Shown in pieces: positions 61,801 through 64,000 of a stretch of DNA of 64,000 nt. Position 1 is the first letter of the stretch. Every line of letters begins with the position of its first letter. Made by a program: the position numbers and the translations under genes. Source of the stretch: Atherinomorus stipes (taxonomy: Eukaryota > Chordata > Actinopteri > Atheriniformes > Atherinidae); assembly GCA_023101725.1 (NCBI GenBank), contig JALJCO010001053.1, positions 62,001-126,000 on the forward strand, written 5' to 3'. Below the pieces are notes generated by a model that saw only the letters and a program-made list of their open reading frames with translations, did no database searches and was not told the DNA's origin.

Positions 61801-62111
61801 GTTCTGTGGATGTATGGATTGTTTTTTTAATTATTGTTTTGCTAAAAAAGTTTGTAGCTATGACTTTTTAACCTTATTTGATCCATATCCAACCTTAGTT
61901 GAAAAACCATATTTGATCACTTCATAGGACATAAGAAATGCCGCCCGATGCATCTCCCCACTCGTCATCAAAGATCAGGCTATGTTTTATAGTAAAATGG
62001 GAAGAGAAATTACTGATCATTTATTACTGTATGACTTATTATTTTAGACTAAGAGTAACCAGGTTTTATCCTTGTAATATCACAAAAACACTTTTCACTT
62101 TGGTTAAAAAA

Positions 62112-62210
62112 GGGGGGAAAAAAAAAAAAAAAAAAAAAAAACAAACGTGGGGGGGGAGGATAAGGGGGGAATGGAAATTTTAATTTAATAAATAATAAAA
62201 AAAAAAAAAA
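62112..62210. repeat. Homopolymer tract, possible sequence error
   Basis: A-runs and G-runs without a regular unit, like those at 31.2-32.2 kb. Confidence 0.65.
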
Positions 62211-62499
62211 GATGCCTAAATTTTGAATAGTTTATAGTGAGTTAATTAAAGAGATTATTTAGCTGAAATCCAGTGTTTCCTTTCTGCTATTATTATTATT
62301 GATTTTTTTTTTATTATGTTGTCATTCTTTAAAATTTGCTTAAAATGCAGTAAACCTCTCCTCTTCATATTTTATTTATTTATTTGACTTTTTTCATATA
62401 GTTATGCTAAATTTGCATGTGTTTCTTTTTTTTTTTTTTTTTGGAAAGCACTTCATGACTTTGAATCAGTGTTTAATCAACTTCAGAACACATACTGTA

Positions 62500-63053
62500 C
62501 AGTCGTCATCAAAATTATTAATACCCCCCCCCCCCCCCCCCCAATTAAAGAAGGAAAAAAAATCAGCTGTCAGTTAAATAAGATGACATTCACAAAAGTA
62601 ATAATAAAAAAAAATTCTTTGAAAATCATGACTTTGATTTTAAATTGTGGTTCAAAAGAAATTTTAAAAAGAAACACACAAAAAATAAAATATACAAGCA
62701 TGATCGGGCTCCGAAGCTGAAATTTTGTTGAGCAACACTTTGAGGCGATCACTGCAATCGGGTGTTTTCTGTAATGTTCAAAAAGATTTTTACACCTGCT
62801 GACAGGTATGTTGGTCCAATGTTCATTGAAAAGGTGCTCTAATGTGTTTGGGACAGTTTTGTTTGTTTGTTGTTTAAAAATATTATTTCCAAACAAAATT
62901 AAAAAGCAATATCTTATTTCACTAAATCATAATTTTTTAATATTTTTTTAAAATTTATTATTAGTTCCTTTAGTTTTTTGTTATTTTGAATTACTATTGT
63001 GAATTTAGCCTTTTCTTTAGCTGGGGAGTATAAATAATTTTGAGGACAACTGT
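62500..63053. mobile_element. Family-A Tc1-type MITE
   Basis: The left end CAGTCGTCATCAAAATTATT, followed by a poly-C run, and the right end AAATAATTTTGAGGACAACTG are inverted. The body matches the other copies. Confidence 0.8.
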
Positions 63054-63193
63054 TCATTTATCAGCTGTGTATTGATCATTAATCAGTTGATTGTGTATAA
63101 AGCAGCAAGTTGCAGCATTTTGTTTTTTCATCTTATTCTTCAGTGGATTATTTCTAAGTGAAATGTTGTTGGGTGTTTTTACTTGAATGGGAC

Positions 63194-63370
63194 TTAAATC
63201 CCTATTTCGACATGATAGATGTCAGATAAACGGCACACGGCGGCTCGAGTCTGAGCAGCTTCCTGATAAATGGAGACAACGTTATCTTTGTCTTTAATAC
63301 TGACAGTTAATTCAATCTTTTTCCGATTAGATGGTTGTCTTGTAGCCAGACGTGAACCATTCAGACCAGC
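63194..63370 (-). CDS. Terminal coding exon of an unidentified gene
   Basis: The acceptor TGTTGTCCTCAG opens a 58-codon phase-0 frame ending in TAA. It begins AGLNGSRLATRQPSNRKKIE, continues LTVSIKDKDNVVSIYQ and ends LSDIYHVEIGI. Even codon use, a good acceptor and the in-frame stop support a real last exon; the rest would lie beyond 64,000 on the minus strand. I do not recognise the protein. It would be tail to tail with atp6v1e1. Confidence 0.6.
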   Translation of the reverse strand, partial: AGLNGSRLATRQPSNRKKIELTVSIKDKDNVVSIYQEAAQTRAAVCRLSDIYHVEIGI

Positions 63371-64000
63371 CTGAGGACAACACACACAAATGTCAGATTT
63401 TTATTTATTTATTTAAAAAACTTTTGAATTAAGAGCCCAGAAGTGAACAATTAAAGTTTATATTTTCATATTATTTGTAATGATGGTGTGACTTGAACAA
63501 AGATGAGAGGCTGAAAGGGACTTCGTTAGTAACAGCAATATGCTTTTACATCTGTAAAACCTCACTTTTTAAGGAAATTATGTCACAATATGAAAAGGAA
63601 TACAATATATTTCTCAAAAGCATCTTTTTTTTCATAATCAAATGATCATTTATTTAGATAAACACACCCAGTTTAGCACATATTTATTCTTTTTAGACCA
63701 CTCTTATTTATATTTATTTATAAATCTAAACTTCTCTGGAGTTTGTTTTAGCTCTTTACTTCTTTGTGATTTTATAGCTTCTGTTAAACTTTGTTCTTGT
63801 TTTTAAAAAGTACTTTTTTAATATAATCTAAAGTTAAATGAATTAAATTAATGATTAAATGACTTTTTAGATTAACAATCCATTGTTGGTCTGGAATTAA
63901 ATTAGCTTTTAAATGCATTTTGACCAAATGAGATTAGTGTAAAGCTCACATTGCTGAAACGTTAAATCTGCCTCGTGAGGGACTGAAAGTGACATCACTT
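63371..64000. other. No feature seen
   Basis: AT-rich sequence, presumably an intron of the minus-strand gene whose exon ends at 63370. Neither the last atp6v1e1 exon nor any repeat with clear ends was recognised. Confidence 0.45.

Overview
This is vertebrate nuclear DNA, almost certainly from a ray-finned (teleost) fish. Genes are split into short exons with GT-AG introns. The space between is AT-rich and packed with Tc1/mariner elements, TTAA-flanked and hAT-like MITEs, a tRNA-derived SINE and long microsatellites. There is no prokaryotic gene organisation and no CRISPR array. Most long open frames are chance or transposon-derived. Gene calls rest on splice sites, phase continuity and remembered protein families; nothing was aligned by program.

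Layout. (1) 1-25.0 kb, minus strand: the 5' half of mybpc1 (slow myosin-binding protein C). A TATA box lies at 25.02 kb, the ATG at 24,739, then a run of small Pro/Glu/Thr-rich exons, the first Ig-like domain, and the M-motif exon at 4.72-4.78 kb. The rest of the gene lies beyond the left edge. (2) 25-33.3 kb: intergenic, with palindromic MITEs, a 1.63-kb Tc1 element with a dead transposase, and a homopolymer-ridden stretch at 31.2-32.25 kb that looks like poor sequence. (3) 33.3-38.3 kb, minus strand: two tandem SPI-subfamily ETS transcription factor genes, each of five exons with identical intron phases. The 36.6-38.3 kb copy is spic; the 33.3-34.6 kb copy is a diverged SPI paralogue. (4) 38.3-46.9 kb: transposon-rich intergenic DNA. 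(5) 46.9-47.8 kb, minus: the terminal exon of bcl2l13 (mitochondrial outer-membrane BCL2-like mitophagy receptor), with a ~1-kb foldback repeat in the intron beside it. Its upstream exons were not recognised. (6) 55.2-60.1 kb, plus: eight exons of atp6v1e1 (V-ATPase subunit E), head to head with bcl2l13. Its last ~20-codon exon was not found. (7) 63.19-63.37 kb, minus: a terminal coding exon of an unidentified gene.

The genes do not form one pathway. The order spic - mybpc1 on one strand matches human 12q23, and bcl2l13/atp6v1e1 head to head matches human 22q11, so the window joins two conserved synteny blocks. The most distinctive observations are the SPI tandem pair, the frame-neutral exon cassette in mybpc1, a SINE with a natural empty site elsewhere in the window, the bcl2l13 foldback, a three-level nested transposon in atp6v1e1 and a divergent pair of CTCF-like motifs.
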